Origin: Actinomycetota bacterium
GTDB lineage: Bacteria > Actinomycetota > Thermoleophilia > Gaiellales > Gaiellaceae
Reading direction: 5' to 3'
Assembly (NCBI GenBank): GCA_003139545.1
Contig: PLJC01000006.1
Location: 29,176 to 69,030 of the forward strand
Length of the DNA stretch: 39,855 nt
Part shown: positions 19,552 through 27,521 of the stretch, in pieces
Position numbering within the stretch: the stretch's first letter is position 1
Layout of the letters: every line of letters begins with the position of its first letter
Notes under the pieces: model-generated
Told to the model about the DNA's origin: nothing
The model's input: the letters and a program-made list of their open reading frames with translations, nothing else
The model's database searches: none
Made by a program: the position numbers and the translations under genes

Positions 19552-21047
19552 GACGATTTCGAGAAGAGAATCCGCGGGAGCGTTCGCAACACCAGGCTGA
19601 CGTCCCGCCCGATCGACCAGCTCGTGACGTAGAGGTAGTCGAGACGGGTCATCTCCTCGAACCCGATTTCGTCGCGCCCCAGAACCTGCCAAAGGCCAGT
19701 GATGCCGGGCTTGAGCGCCAGGCGCCGCTCGGCCCACTCCCGAATATGCTCGTGCTCCTCGAGGATGAGCGGACGCGGACCGACGAGGGACATTTCACCG
19801 CGCAGAACGTTGATGAGCTGCGGGAGCTCGTCGAGGGAAAGCCTTCTTAGGTACGCGCCGACGCGCGTCACGCGCGGGTCGTTGTCGATCTTGAACATCC
19901 GCGGATCCCCGCCCGGCGCCCGATGCTTGTTCAGGTGCGCCAGCTCAGCCTTGTTCTCGTCCGCGTCCGCCGTCATCGTCCGGAGTTTCCAGATGCGGAA
20001 AACCGAGTGCCCAGAACCAGCACGGACCTGGCGGAAGAAGATCGGCCCACGCGAGTCGAGCTTGATCAAGAGTGCCAGCATCGCGAAGAGCGGCGACAGA
20101 AGCACGAGACCCACCAGAGCTCCGAGCACGTCGAGCGATCGCTTCATGAGCGCGGACGAACGAGACAGCTTGAACGGCGGAAGACCAATGACCGGGACCC
20201 CCTCGACTGTGTGCACATCGACGCCGCCTCCGATCACCTCAAAGAACCGCGGAACGACGTCCACCTGGACGTTGAGGTCGTTGAGCATCCGGATGAGGTA
20301 GACCGACTCGCGGTGGCCCCCGGTTGAAAACGCGAAGATGACGCGCTCGATGTCAAGCAGCCCGACGAGATCGATGAGCTCATCTGAGCCGCCAAGCATC
20401 GCGACATGCACAAGGTCGTGGGCCGGTTCGATGGGGTCTCGATCGACGAATCCGACGAGATTGAGACCGTACTCCGGGTGCCTCAGGAGCTTGCGCGCGA
20501 GGGATTGACCAACCTCTCCGGCGCCGACGATGACTGTGTTCTGCAGATATTGGATCTGACGACGGCAGAACGCGCGTCCGGCCGTACGGGCGAGAGGCAC
20601 GCTAAGGACCGCGCACGCCCAGAACACGAGCAGCTTCTTCAGCTCGGGATGCACGGGCGTGAACCGGGAGACCACGAAAATCAGCCACGTCACCACGGTG
20701 ATCAGATGGAAAACGCCTGTGAAGTCTTGCGTTGTCGAGTGGTCCGTCCGTTCCTCGTCCTTGTCGTAGAGGCCGTACAACTTGGCTGCAACGGCCCACG
20801 CCGGGAGAGAACACACGAACAGCAGGTATTCGCCAGGCGTCCCGAGGTGCCCATTTGCCGAGATGCCCCCGCCGAACAACTGTTCAGAGACGAGGAACGC
20901 AGCAGTAAGGCCGCAGACGTCAGCCACGAACAGCGCGCGGCGAACCAGCCAACCGCGCCGTTCCACGCGGGGGCTGCTGCGGCGTCGTTCGAGAATCTCG
21001 AGCGTCCGCTTGTCGATCTGGTCGTAGATCGCCGGGAGGGTGCTCAT
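19548..21047 (-). CDS. Polyprenyl-phosphate glycosyl-1-phosphate transferase (initiating enzyme)
   Basis: The product is 499 aa. It has four N-terminal membrane helices, a CoA-binding-like Rossmann middle domain (VIVGAGEVGQSLARKLL, then GLNLVGFVDRDP), a fifth membrane segment (KRSLDVLGALVGLVLLSPLF) and the bacterial sugar transferase domain. The latter shows GPIFFRQVRAG, FRIWKLRTM, SLDELPQLINVLRGEMSLVG, PRP and PGITGLWQV. This is the WbaP/WcaJ/CpsE architecture. The enzyme starts each repeat unit by moving sugar-1-phosphate from a nucleotide sugar to undecaprenyl phosphate. The ATG has GGAGG seven nt upstream. Confidence 0.93.
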   Translation of the reverse strand: MSTLPAIYDQIDKRTLEILERRRSSPRVERRGWLVRRALFVADVCGLTAAFLVSEQLFGGGISANGHLGTPGEYLLFVCSLPAWAVAAKLYGLYDKDEERTDHSTTQDFTGVFHLITVVTWLIFVVSRFTPVHPELKKLLVFWACAVLSVPLARTAGRAFCRRQIQYLQNTVIVGAGEVGQSLARKLLRHPEYGLNLVGFVDRDPIEPAHDLVHVAMLGGSDELIDLVGLLDIERVIFAFSTGGHRESVYLIRMLNDLNVQVDVVPRFFEVIGGGVDVHTVEGVPVIGLPPFKLSRSSALMKRSLDVLGALVGLVLLSPLFAMLALLIKLDSRGPIFFRQVRAGSGHSVFRIWKLRTMTADADENKAELAHLNKHRAPGGDPRMFKIDNDPRVTRVGAYLRRLSLDELPQLINVLRGEMSLVGPRPLILEEHEHIREWAERRLALKPGITGLWQVLGRDEIGFEEMTRLDYLYVTSWSIGRDVSLVLRTLPRILFSKSS

Positions 21048-21104
21048 CGAGCACCCTCCATGGACCTATGCCCGCCTTTCTGCACCGCGTCCCCCACGGC
21101 CTTT

Positions 21105-22754
21105 CTAGACGACCTCGGTCTGCTCTGACTCAGCCGGCTTCGGCAGGTAGTGGCCGTAGCCATACCCGTAGCCGTAGCCGTGTCCATACCCGTAGCCGTA
21201 ACCCTCTTCGGCCTCGGCTCCGGTAACGACGAAACCGAGTACACGCGCGGGCGAGGTCTCGACGATGCGGTGAATGTCGGCGAGCATCGGCCGACGCACC
21301 TTCTCCATTCGCGTCGCCAGCAGCAGCGCGTCGACCTTCGCCGAGAGCACCATCGCATCGCCGACACGAAGGAGCGGCGGCGCGTCGATGAGGATGACCT
21401 CGGCGATTTCTTGAAGCTGAAGCAGGACCAACGTCAGTGCATGCGAAGCGACGAACTCGCCCGGGTCAGGAGGAATCGGCCCAGAGCCGATGACCCACAG
21501 CTTGCCGTCGACCCCGTTGCCGTTCCCGTTCGAATGGCTGCTCGAAGACACGTCGTACCGCGGGCGAAGCTGCGGGCTCGGCTTCATCGAGGAAATCGGC
21601 ACATGTACAAGCGCCTCATCGAGCGTCGCGCGACCGAGCGCGACCTGCGTGATGCCAGGTCGATCCCCAAGGTCGAAGAACTTGTCGACGTATGGGCGCC
21701 TGAGGTCGAGGTCGACGAGCGCGACGCTCTGACCGCCACGCGCGAGCGCGACCGCGAGGTTCGCGATTGTCGTGGACTTTCCCTCCTGCTCGACCGCGCT
21801 CGTGATCATCACGCTCCGAACGGAGCTGTCGAGGACGCTGAACTCGATGTTCGTACGGAGGACGCGGAAGGCTTCGGCGTGCAGACCAGACGGCTCCTCC
21901 AACATCGAAAGCTTGTCCGCGATCCGGAGGTGCTTCGGCGGCTCCGGCACGCGACCGAGCAACGGCAAGTTCAGGCGGTCGCTGATTTCCTGAGCGCTGC
22001 GAACGCGAGTGTCGAGAGTCTCACGCAGGAAGGCGAGCCCAACCCCGAGCACGACGCCGATGAAGAGACCAAGGAGGGCGTTCCTGCTGGTACGCGGCGC
22101 GATCTGCACCGCCGGCTGGGACGCTTGGATGATGGTGGCGTTAGACGTCTGCAGAGCCTCGAGGGTTTGGAGTTGCTGCTCGCGCTCGACGAGAGACGTA
22201 TAGAGCGCGCCGGAGGCGTCACCCTGCGAGCTGAGCTGCCGAATCCGCGCGGCAACCTCGAGGCGGGCGCTTTCAAAGGAGGCTGTGTCCAATGCGTGCT
22301 TGTAGGACACGTAGTTCTGCGCATACGCGGTCGCTGCCCTCGCCGCCTGCACTGGATCCGTACTCTGGAAGTGGAAGCCCAGCGTGTCGGCGTCGAGCGA
22401 CTGCGTCACTGAAGACGCACTCAGGAACTCCCGAGGCGTCATCGTGCGGAGGCCGAGCTGCGCGATCGTGCGACTCGCGATCTGGGACACGCGGGCAATT
22501 GCTGCCTGAGTCGGAACCAGCGTCGTGCTGTACGCCGTCTGGTTTGGCGTATTGAGCAGTTGATCCGCCAGGTCCTGCCGCGACAGCAGAACGGTCGCGG
22601 AACCCTGATACACCGGAGTCTGGTGCCAGGAATACAGAAGTGCCACCAGCGGCACCAGGACGACCGCCTGCAAGATGATCCACTTCTGCCTGCGACCGAT
22701 GTGCAGGTAGTCGCGCAGGCTAGAGGCGCCATGCCCCTCAACGCCGGTCTTCAC
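21105..22754 (-). CDS. Wzz-type chain-length regulator fused to BY-tyrosine kinase, Tyr-Gly tail
   Basis: I choose the GTG at 22752-22754 (AGGAAGG about 8 nt upstream; 549 aa). A frame extending to an ATG at 22835 would run through a likely promoter. Wzz membrane helices lie at about 25-43 and 225-243, flanking an external domain. The cytoplasmic kinase has Walker A AVEQEGKST (about 320-327), Walker A' VALVDLDLRRP (about 344-354) and Walker B VILIDAPP (about 453-460). The C-terminus (about 518-536) is a tyrosine cluster of alternating Tyr and Gly with eight Tyr, the autophosphorylation site class of BY-kinases. It is encoded by a GGNTAC-type hexamer repeat. The kinase probably controls chain length and export of the polymer made by the downstream genes. 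It is the first gene of the operon. Confidence 0.92.
   Translation of the reverse strand: MKTGVEGHGASSLRDYLHIGRRQKWIILQAVVLVPLVALLYSWHQTPVYQGSATVLLSRQDLADQLLNTPNQTAYSTTLVPTQAAIARVSQIASRTIAQLGLRTMTPREFLSASSVTQSLDADTLGFHFQSTDPVQAARAATAYAQNYVSYKHALDTASFESARLEVAARIRQLSSQGDASGALYTSLVEREQQLQTLEALQTSNATIIQASQPAVQIAPRTSRNALLGLFIGVVLGVGLAFLRETLDTRVRSAQEISDRLNLPLLGRVPEPPKHLRIADKLSMLEEPSGLHAEAFRVLRTNIEFSVLDSSVRSVMITSAVEQEGKSTTIANLAVALARGGQSVALVDLDLRRPYVDKFFDLGDRPGITQVALGRATLDEALVHVPISSMKPSPQLRPRYDVSSSSHSNGNGNGVDGKLWVIGSGPIPPDPGEFVASHALTLVLLQLQEIAEVILIDAPPLLRVGDAMVLSAKVDALLLATRMEKVRRPMLADIHRIVETSPARVLGFVVTGAEAEEGYGYGYGHGYGYGYGYGHYLPKPAESEQTEVV
21149..21211 (-). repeat. Hexanucleotide repeat coding the Tyr-Gly tail
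   Basis: About ten degenerate copies of a GGNTAY-type hexamer (coding strand) encode alternating Gly-Tyr with two Gly-His interruptions. Such a tract can gain or lose Tyr-Gly units by slippage without shifting the frame. Confidence 0.7.
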
Positions 22755-22811
22755 CGGTGTGACCTTCCTCTCCCTCGACCACGGCCCCCGCAAAGAGACC
22801 CGAACGCCCAT

Positions 22812-22839
22812 TTTGTACAGATCCCATGGGGACAATCAA
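22812..22839 (-). promoter_or_regulatory. Candidate sigma70-like promoter of the polysaccharide operon
   Basis: On the minus strand TTGATT (22834-22839) and TACAAA (22812-22817) are separated by 16 nt, 4/6 and 5/6 matches to the consensus boxes. Transcription would begin near 22805, about 50 nt before the kinase GTG. This position also argues against the longer kinase frame. Confidence 0.4.
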
Positions 22840-22888
22840 TAGGACCGCAGCCCCATCACCCAAACGAGTGAGTCCCAGTGCCGGACCA

Positions 22889-22923
22889 CCGAGAAGGGCC
22901 CTAGGCCCAGGGCTTCTTCTCGG
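22889..22923. other. Hairpin in the leader region of the polysaccharide operon
   Basis: CCGAGAAG pairs with CTTCTCGG, and inside it GCCCT pairs with AGGGC around a six-base loop, with a G/TT internal mismatch. No gene ends nearby and no U-tract follows. It may be a leader structure or a protein site rather than a terminator. The rest of 22840-23053 shows only a second, smaller hairpin (CTCAGG/CCTGAG at 22969-22990). Confidence 0.4.
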
Positions 22924-23053
22924 TTTGCGGGGTGTGGTCGCGCCCTCGGCCCTTAGCTCAGCTCTTCACTCAGGTTGCTAGCACCCTGAGCGTCGCGTCC
23001 AAGCCGTGCGGCGTAACGAACCTGATACGCCCGCGGACGGCGGGTTACTTACA

Positions 23054-23290
23054 TTAAGGAGCGACGAAGCAGGCGAGCGCCGCCGAGTCGGCTGCGCACC
23101 GAACCTGCTTGAGCCCGGCCGCTCGCGAGCTCCCGAGAGCGACCTCGATATGCCCGACATGGGCGATGTGGACCGGCACGGAGCCCCCGAAGGGGCTCAT
23201 CGTGACGGCTGCGGGGTTCGTACCGATGGCATGGGCGGCGATTGCTGCGGCTGCTGCGGCGGCTGCGGTTCCGAGGAGGGGGCCGACCAT
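23054..23290 (-). CDS. Possible small Ala-rich exported protein
   Basis: This is a 78-aa frame: MVGPLLG, a run of Ala (TAAAAAAAAIAAHAIG), then a polar half with VHIAHVGHIEVALGS, ending with two cysteines (VRCAADSAALACFVAP). Third codon positions are strongly G/C, and the composition suits a small membrane or secreted protein. However, AGGAG abuts the ATG with almost no spacer, and the opposite strand is also open. It lies upstream of the polysaccharide operon in the same direction. I do not recognise it. Confidence 0.4.
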   Translation of the reverse strand: MVGPLLGTAAAAAAAAIAAHAIGTNPAAVTMSPFGGSVPVHIAHVGHIEVALGSSRAAGLKQVRCAADSAALACFVAP

Positions 23291-23638
23291 CTCCTGAGCA
23301 TCGGCCTCGCCCCGCCACGCGGTGATTCTCGATGCAGATCGACGCGTATCCCCCTTTTGCGCGCTCTGTAGGAAAAACGTAGGAACTGGCCGAGTACCCC
23401 ATTTGGGCTAGATGGCCTCGGTATCCGGTCTCCGATAGAGGATTTGTGTTGCTTTGCGGAACTTCCCAGTAGGAAAAAGGTAGGAAGGCGAATCCCGGTA
23501 TAGACGATGGTCAAGATCGTTGGTACAAGCCAAGTAGGCCTTTTCTACGACTTGCGGCGCGGAAAAGGTGGCAGGTAGCCCGCCCAGGCTCGAACGGCGG
23601 TCGCCTGCATGTCCGATAAGCCCCTAGAAGGAGCAACC
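23291..23638. promoter_or_regulatory. Regulatory gap upstream of the SipW/TasA-like operon
   Basis: This stretch has no convincing gene. It is less GC-rich than its surroundings and holds the 17-bp direct repeat described separately, a partial third copy (GGAAAAGGTGGCAGG from 23561), and an inverted repeat GCAGG...CCTGC (23571-23608) with inner CCGCC/GGCGG just before the ribosome site of the first fibre-like gene. TATAGA at 23499-23504 could be a -10 box, but no good -35 box is visible. Confidence 0.4.
23369..23486. repeat. 17-bp direct repeat TAGGAAAAAsGTAGGAA, two copies 101 bp apart
   Basis: The copies at 23369-23385 and 23470-23486 differ at one of 17 positions (C versus G). Each contains two TAGGAA half-sites 11 bp apart, about one helical turn, as expected for a dimeric regulator bound to one DNA face. 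They lie between the divergent polysaccharide and SipW-type operons. Confidence 0.55.
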
Positions 23639-24316
23639 ATGTCCAAGAAGCGAATCAAGCAGTATCTGATGCTCTTGACGGTGATCGGCCTCGTGTCGAT
23701 CGCGTCAGGCTCGGGTACGTTCGCGTCGTTCTCGGCTGAGACGACGAACGCAGGAAACACCTTTGCAACCGGCACGATCGTGCTCTCGAACACGGTCAAC
23801 GCCGGTAGCGCATGTCTCTCGACCGGTGGCGGCAATACGAACACGAACGTCAACGCCGCCTGCACCGCGCTCTTCAACTCGAGCGTGAAGAAGCCGGGCG
23901 ACTCGTACACCGCCGATCAGCTCGATCTCAAAAACGCCGGCAGCCTGGCAGCGACCACGCTCAAGCTGAGCTCGACCTCCTGCATCACCAGCGACGCGGC
24001 GGGCCAGACGTACCACGGCACGGGCGACCTCTGCCCGGTGCTGGACGTCTACGTCCAGGAGTGGACGAGCAACACGTACGCCACGCCTCTGACCTGCTGG
24101 TACGGCGGCGCGGTCGTCGCGAACACCTGCGACTTCAGCGACAACACGAAGACGCTGACCGCCCTCAACACGGCGAGCCCGCTCACGATCACGGGCGGTA
24201 TGGGCGCAGGCACTGACCGCTTCTTCACGATCGGGATCAAGCTCGATCCGCTCGCCGGCAACAACGTGCAGGGTCGCTCGGCGACCGCCGACCTCACCTG
24301 GCACGTCGACCAGTAA
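23639..24316 (+). CDS. TasA/CalY-like secreted protein with SipW-type signal peptide
   Basis: The 225-aa product starts at the ATG with AAGGAG seven nt upstream; an earlier in-frame ATG at 23609 has none. Residues 1-30 form the signal (KKRIKQ, hydrophobic core, then SGSGTFASFSAETTNAGN). GSGTFA.F followed by TFATGTIVLS is the layout of TasA/camelysin proteins cut by the SipW peptidase, and that peptidase is encoded three genes downstream. The mature part is a predicted beta-sandwich with six cysteines, the block YVQEWTS...LTCW and the ending LTWHVDQ, which recur in the next two secreted proteins. In Bacillus such proteins form biofilm fibres; a similar structural role is inferred. A terminator-like hairpin after the gene would favour higher expression of this first subunit. 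Confidence 0.88.
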   Translation: MSKKRIKQYLMLLTVIGLVSIASGSGTFASFSAETTNAGNTFATGTIVLSNTVNAGSACLSTGGGNTNTNVNAACTALFNSSVKKPGDSYTADQLDLKNAGSLAATTLKLSSTSCITSDAAGQTYHGTGDLCPVLDVYVQEWTSNTYATPLTCWYGGAVVANTCDFSDNTKTLTALNTASPLTITGGMGAGTDRFFTIGIKLDPLAGNNVQGRSATADLTWHVDQ

Positions 24317-24382
24317 GGACGAATTGAGCCAAGGGGCATGACGACAGGGTCGAATCCGCTCCTGTTCGGCCCAGACGAACAC

Positions 24383-24412
24383 GGTGCCGCCGCCCATCGG
24401 GGCGGCGGCACC
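24383..24412 (+). terminator. Perfect 13-bp stem-loop after the first fibre-like gene
   Basis: GGTGCCGCCGCCC and GGGCGGCGGCACC flank the loop ATCG. It lies 67 nt after the stop and 27 nt before the next start. There is no U-tract; a CACTCACTCACACACACACC stretch follows. It may terminate partially or protect the 3' end of the first mRNA. Confidence 0.6.
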
Positions 24413-24438
24413 ACCCCTCACTCACTCACACACACACC

Positions 24439-26136
24439 ATGAAAAACCTTCAGACACTCAAGCTCAGCGCGTCCTCCATCGGCGCAGCCCACCCCCGGCA
24501 GACCCGGGTCGCGGCTCCCGGCGAGGCGACGCAGGAGCTCCCAGCGCCCGCCGTCGAGGCCGCGCAGACCGAGCCTCAGCTGGTCGTGCGCCCCGCGACG
24601 CAGCGCAGCAGGCACCTGCTCGCGCTTCTCGCGCTCGCGGCGATCTCGACAGCCGCCGCCGTCGAAGCGACCGGCGCGATCCACAACGGTTTCTTTCGCT
24701 TCGCGACGTTCGGCCTGGCGCTCTTCGCAGCCGCCGGCCTGCTCGCCGCCCTCGCGATCGCCTACAAGTCTCAACGCCCGGCGAGCGTGTCCGCCGTCGC
24801 CGCCACGGCGCCTGCGGCCCGCAAGCCCTTCAGCGCGTCCAAGGCACTCCTCATGCTGCTCATGGCAGCCGGGATTGCCGCGTACTTCGGCGGCAGCGGC
24901 ACGTTCGCCGGATTCACCGCGGAGACGAGCAACCCGAACGACGCGCTCGCGTCCGGCACCCTGATCCTGCGGAACAACGTCGCCAGCAACTGCGACTCGA
25001 ACCTGGGCGAGTCGACCAACAACGTCAACGTGAACTGCAACGTCGCGCTGAGCTTCGCGAACCAGGAGCCGGGCGTGTACGTCGGCACGGCGACCGTGAC
25101 GCTCACGAACACCGGCAGCCTGAACGCCTCGAAGCTCTACCTCTGGGCGCCGTACGGGAACGGCGTCTTCAACGGCGCGACGATCAACCCGACGAACACC
25201 GTCAGCACGCTGAGCCTGTACGCGAGCGGGCACGGCCCCGCCGGTGTCGAGGGGACGATCGCAGGCGGCGACCTCGTCGTCGTCACCTCCGGCTCGAGCT
25301 CCCAGACCTTCAAAGTGGGAGCTGCAGGCGCGGCCCCCGGCGCGACCTCGATCCCGATCGTCAACGACGTGACGTACCCGAACGTCTCGACGATCACGAT
25401 CTCGGCCGGCGCGACGGTCGCCGACCAGTCGAGCGACACGACTGCTGCAAACACCAACTGCTACGACACGCAGCAGACCGTCTACACCTTCAACCCGACC
25501 ACGAACAACCCCCTGTGCTCGACGGCGATCTTGTACGTGCAGGAAACGACGGGGGGCAAGAACTACTGCTGGTGGGGCAACACGTCCTCCTCGCCTGCGG
25601 CCGGAGCCTGCAACGCCCCCATCTCGACGAAGCCGACCGCCGTCGCCGGCGGCATCGTCGCGGCCAGCTCGACATACACCGTGACGGCGCTCACCGGAAA
25701 CATCAAGGCGGGCGACACACTCCTGTTCACCGAAGGCGGCAACCAGGTCAGCTGCACCGCGAACGGCAGCAACTACTACGTCGGCGCGACGAGCATCACG
25801 CTCAGCGGAACCGCCTGCACCGTTCCCTCCGGCACGAACACCGGCTTCGACAGCAACACGGTCATCACCGACTCGTCCACGCTCCAGACGATCGCGAGCG
25901 ACGGCGGCACGAACAGCGTCTCCCAGTTCGACATCCACAAGAACTACAGCGGGAAGATCGAGCTCGTCCCCGTCAGCGCGAACGGCACGACGACCCCCAC
26001 TGGCACCGATCTCGCCGCAAGCGGCGGCTCGCGCACCTTCCTCGTTGGCATCATCCTTCCGGGTCCTGCAGCCGCGCAGAACCAGCTGCAGGGTCTGAAG
26101 TCGACCTTCGGACTGACCTGGCATATCGACCAGTAG
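24439..26136 (+). CDS. Large SipW-type secreted protein with two extra N-terminal membrane helices
   Basis: The product is 565 aa. Unlike its neighbours it has a polar leader (1-55), hydrophobic segments at about 59-78 and 86-108, and only then the SipW-type signal core (about 136-150) with GGSGTFAGFTAETSNPND and ALASGTLIL. The mature region is about 400 residues of Ser/Thr/Asn-rich beta-type sequence with eight cysteines, the block YVQETTGG.NYCWWG and the ending LTWHIDQ, shared with the first and third secreted proteins. It is thus an enlarged member of the same family. The ATG has no recognisable ribosome site, so a different start is possible, although the open frame supports the full N-terminus. 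It could be an anchor or minor fibre component, like TapA in role; this is inference. Confidence 0.82.
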   Translation: MKNLQTLKLSASSIGAAHPRQTRVAAPGEATQELPAPAVEAAQTEPQLVVRPATQRSRHLLALLALAAISTAAAVEATGAIHNGFFRFATFGLALFAAAGLLAALAIAYKSQRPASVSAVAATAPAARKPFSASKALLMLLMAAGIAAYFGGSGTFAGFTAETSNPNDALASGTLILRNNVASNCDSNLGESTNNVNVNCNVALSFANQEPGVYVGTATVTLTNTGSLNASKLYLWAPYGNGVFNGATINPTNTVSTLSLYASGHGPAGVEGTIAGGDLVVVTSGSSSQTFKVGAAGAAPGATSIPIVNDVTYPNVSTITISAGATVADQSSDTTAANTNCYDTQQTVYTFNPTTNNPLCSTAILYVQETTGGKNYCWWGNTSSSPAAGACNAPISTKPTAVAGGIVAASSTYTVTALTGNIKAGDTLLFTEGGNQVSCTANGSNYYVGATSITLSGTACTVPSGTNTGFDSNTVITDSSTLQTIASDGGTNSVSQFDIHKNYSGKIELVPVSANGTTTPTGTDLAASGGSRTFLVGIILPGPAAAQNQLQGLKSTFGLTWHIDQ

Positions 26137-26140
26137 AGCC

Positions 26141-26893
26141 ATGCGGTCCAAGACGATCAAAAAGCTTCTTCTGAGCCTGATCGTCATCGGGATCCTCGGC
26201 TCCTTCACGGCAGGCGGCACGTACGCGCTCCTCACAGGCGAAGGCTCGAACCCGAACGACTCGATCGCGAGCGGAACCCTTGTGATGGACAACACCGTCG
26301 GCGCCGGCGCCCCGTGCCACTCGCAGAGCGGCGCGCTCAACATCAACACGACCTGCACCTCGCTCTTCACCTCGGGGCTCCTCTATCCGATCGTGAGCTC
26401 GGGCACCCCCGCGTCGACGACGTACGCGTTCGCGAACGTGACGATCAAGAACGCAGGCACGCTCCCGGAGGTGCTCAAGATCTACATGCCGAGTTGCACG
26501 TACGCGGTGAACGGGAGCTTCCCGGCGGTCAGCTGGGCGGCGATCAATCCCTGCTGCCCCGGCACGGCGAGCGGAGCGCTCCCCGCCGGGCCGTGCACGA
26601 GCGGCAGCCTCGACTTCATCGTCCAGGAGTACACGAGCTCTGCGTTCACGACGGCCATGAGCGCCTGCGTCTGGCCCGTCAACATCGCAGCGGCGTGCAC
26701 GTTCCAGGCCGACTCGTTCGGCAGCTTCTGGTCCGGCCACCACGACAACACCCACTACCTCTCGCTCGGATCGACGCCGCTCGCTGCCGGCAGCAGCCGC
26801 TACTTCCAGATCGCGGTGGCCGAGCCGACGGCAGCGGCCAACGGCTTGCAGGGTCAGACGGCGACGTTCTCGCTCTACTGGCACGCGGAGTAG
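26141..26893 (+). CDS. TasA/CalY-like secreted protein with SipW-type signal peptide
   Basis: The 250-aa product starts 4 nt after the preceding stop. The signal is RSKTIKK, a hydrophobic core, then AGGTYALLTGEGSNPND and SIASGTLVM, the same pattern as its neighbours. The mature part has eight cysteines (including the pair NPCCPG), the block DFIVQEYTSS...ACVWP and the ending LQGQTATFSLYWHAE. It is clearly a paralogue of the 23639 and 24439 genes. It is likely secreted and processed by the signal peptidase encoded immediately downstream; a structural matrix or fibre subunit is the best inference. Confidence 0.87.
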   Translation: MRSKTIKKLLLSLIVIGILGSFTAGGTYALLTGEGSNPNDSIASGTLVMDNTVGAGAPCHSQSGALNINTTCTSLFTSGLLYPIVSSGTPASTTYAFANVTIKNAGTLPEVLKIYMPSCTYAVNGSFPAVSWAAINPCCPGTASGALPAGPCTSGSLDFIVQEYTSSAFTTAMSACVWPVNIAAACTFQADSFGSFWSGHHDNTHYLSLGSTPLAAGSSRYFQIAVAEPTAAANGLQGQTATFSLYWHAE

Positions 26894-26900
26894 AGGGCAG

Positions 26901-27521
26901 TTGACCGCCGAAGCGAACATAATGGGGCTCGAGATGACGACGTCACAGCAGACGACGCCGCAGGAATCCGACGCGCCCGCACCCGTGCAGGAGCGTACGG
27001 CCCTCGGTCTGGTGGGCAAGATCCTCGGCTGGGTCGGGCTGGTTGCGGCCGGCCTGGTCGTGCTCGGCCTTCTCGCCATCACCATCGGCCCGCGCTTCCT
27101 CCCGTACCAGGCGCTCATCGTCCGGTCGGGCTCGATGTCACCGACCATCCCCACGGGATCGATCGTCTTCTACACGAAGATCCCCTCGTCCAAGGTGAAG
27201 GTCGGCGACGTGATCGTGTTCCAGAAGCCGGGCTCGACGAACGAGAAGGTCACGCACCGTGTCTACAAGATCGGCCAAGGCCCGACCGGCACGTACTTCA
27301 TCACGAAGGGCGACGCGAACGGCACGCCCGACGACTGGCAGGTGCCCGCGGTGGGCACCGGCTGGATCGCCCGGTTCCACATTCCGTCGGTCGGCTACGC
27401 CCTCGTGCACCTGCAATCCACCCTGGCGCGTCTGCTGCTCCTCGTCATCCCCGCGATCCTGCTAGGAGCGATCACGCTCTACGAGATCTGGCAGGACCGC
27501 GCTCGAGGCACGACGGCGTGA
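26901..27521 (+). CDS. sipW: SipW-type (ER-type) signal peptidase I
   Basis: This membrane serine protease cuts signal peptides of the TasA/CalY type. The product is 206 aa from a TTG at 26901 (GAGGG just upstream); ATGs at 26922 and 26934 would also keep the whole domain. Membrane helices lie at about 42-62 and 176-195. Between them are RSGSMSPTIPTGS with catalytic Ser78, DVIVFQKP, VTHRVYKI with His119, and ITKGDANGTPDDW with Asp138/Asp144. A His replaces the Lys of ordinary bacterial type I peptidases, the hallmark of the SipW/eukaryotic-ER class. It sits among four genes whose products carry matching signals, and its stop overlaps the next start (GTGA), so enzyme and substrates are made together. 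Confidence 0.93.
   Translation: MTAEANIMGLEMTTSQQTTPQESDAPAPVQERTALGLVGKILGWVGLVAAGLVVLGLLAITIGPRFLPYQALIVRSGSMSPTIPTGSIVFYTKIPSSKVKVGDVIVFQKPGSTNEKVTHRVYKIGQGPTGTYFITKGDANGTPDDWQVPAVGTGWIARFHIPSVGYALVHLQSTLARLLLLVIPAILLGAITLYEIWQDRARGTTA

Noticed and set aside
22755..22835. ATG at 22835 as kinase start
   Set aside because: A promoter-like -35/-10 pair lies across this segment, and the GTG at 22754 has the better ribosome site.
22945..23020. tRNA-like stretch with TTAGCTCAG
   Set aside because: There is no T-arm (GGTTCGANTCC), no acceptor pairing and no anticodon stem in the right place.
23006..23371. Cys-rich plus-strand frame (CCGCCGGCG)
   Set aside because: The Cys/Gly run is the complement of the poly-Ala codons of the minus-strand frame, and no ribosome site precedes it.
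23540..23638. Possible c-di-GMP riboswitch before the first fibre-like gene
   Set aside because: A hairpin is present, but the conserved c-di-GMP-I/II core sequences are not seen.
24418..26370. A 650-codon open frame on the minus strand across the large SipW-type gene
   Set aside because: The composition (Arg/Gly/Ala/Val only) is that of an antisense shadow, while the plus strand has recognisable family motifs.
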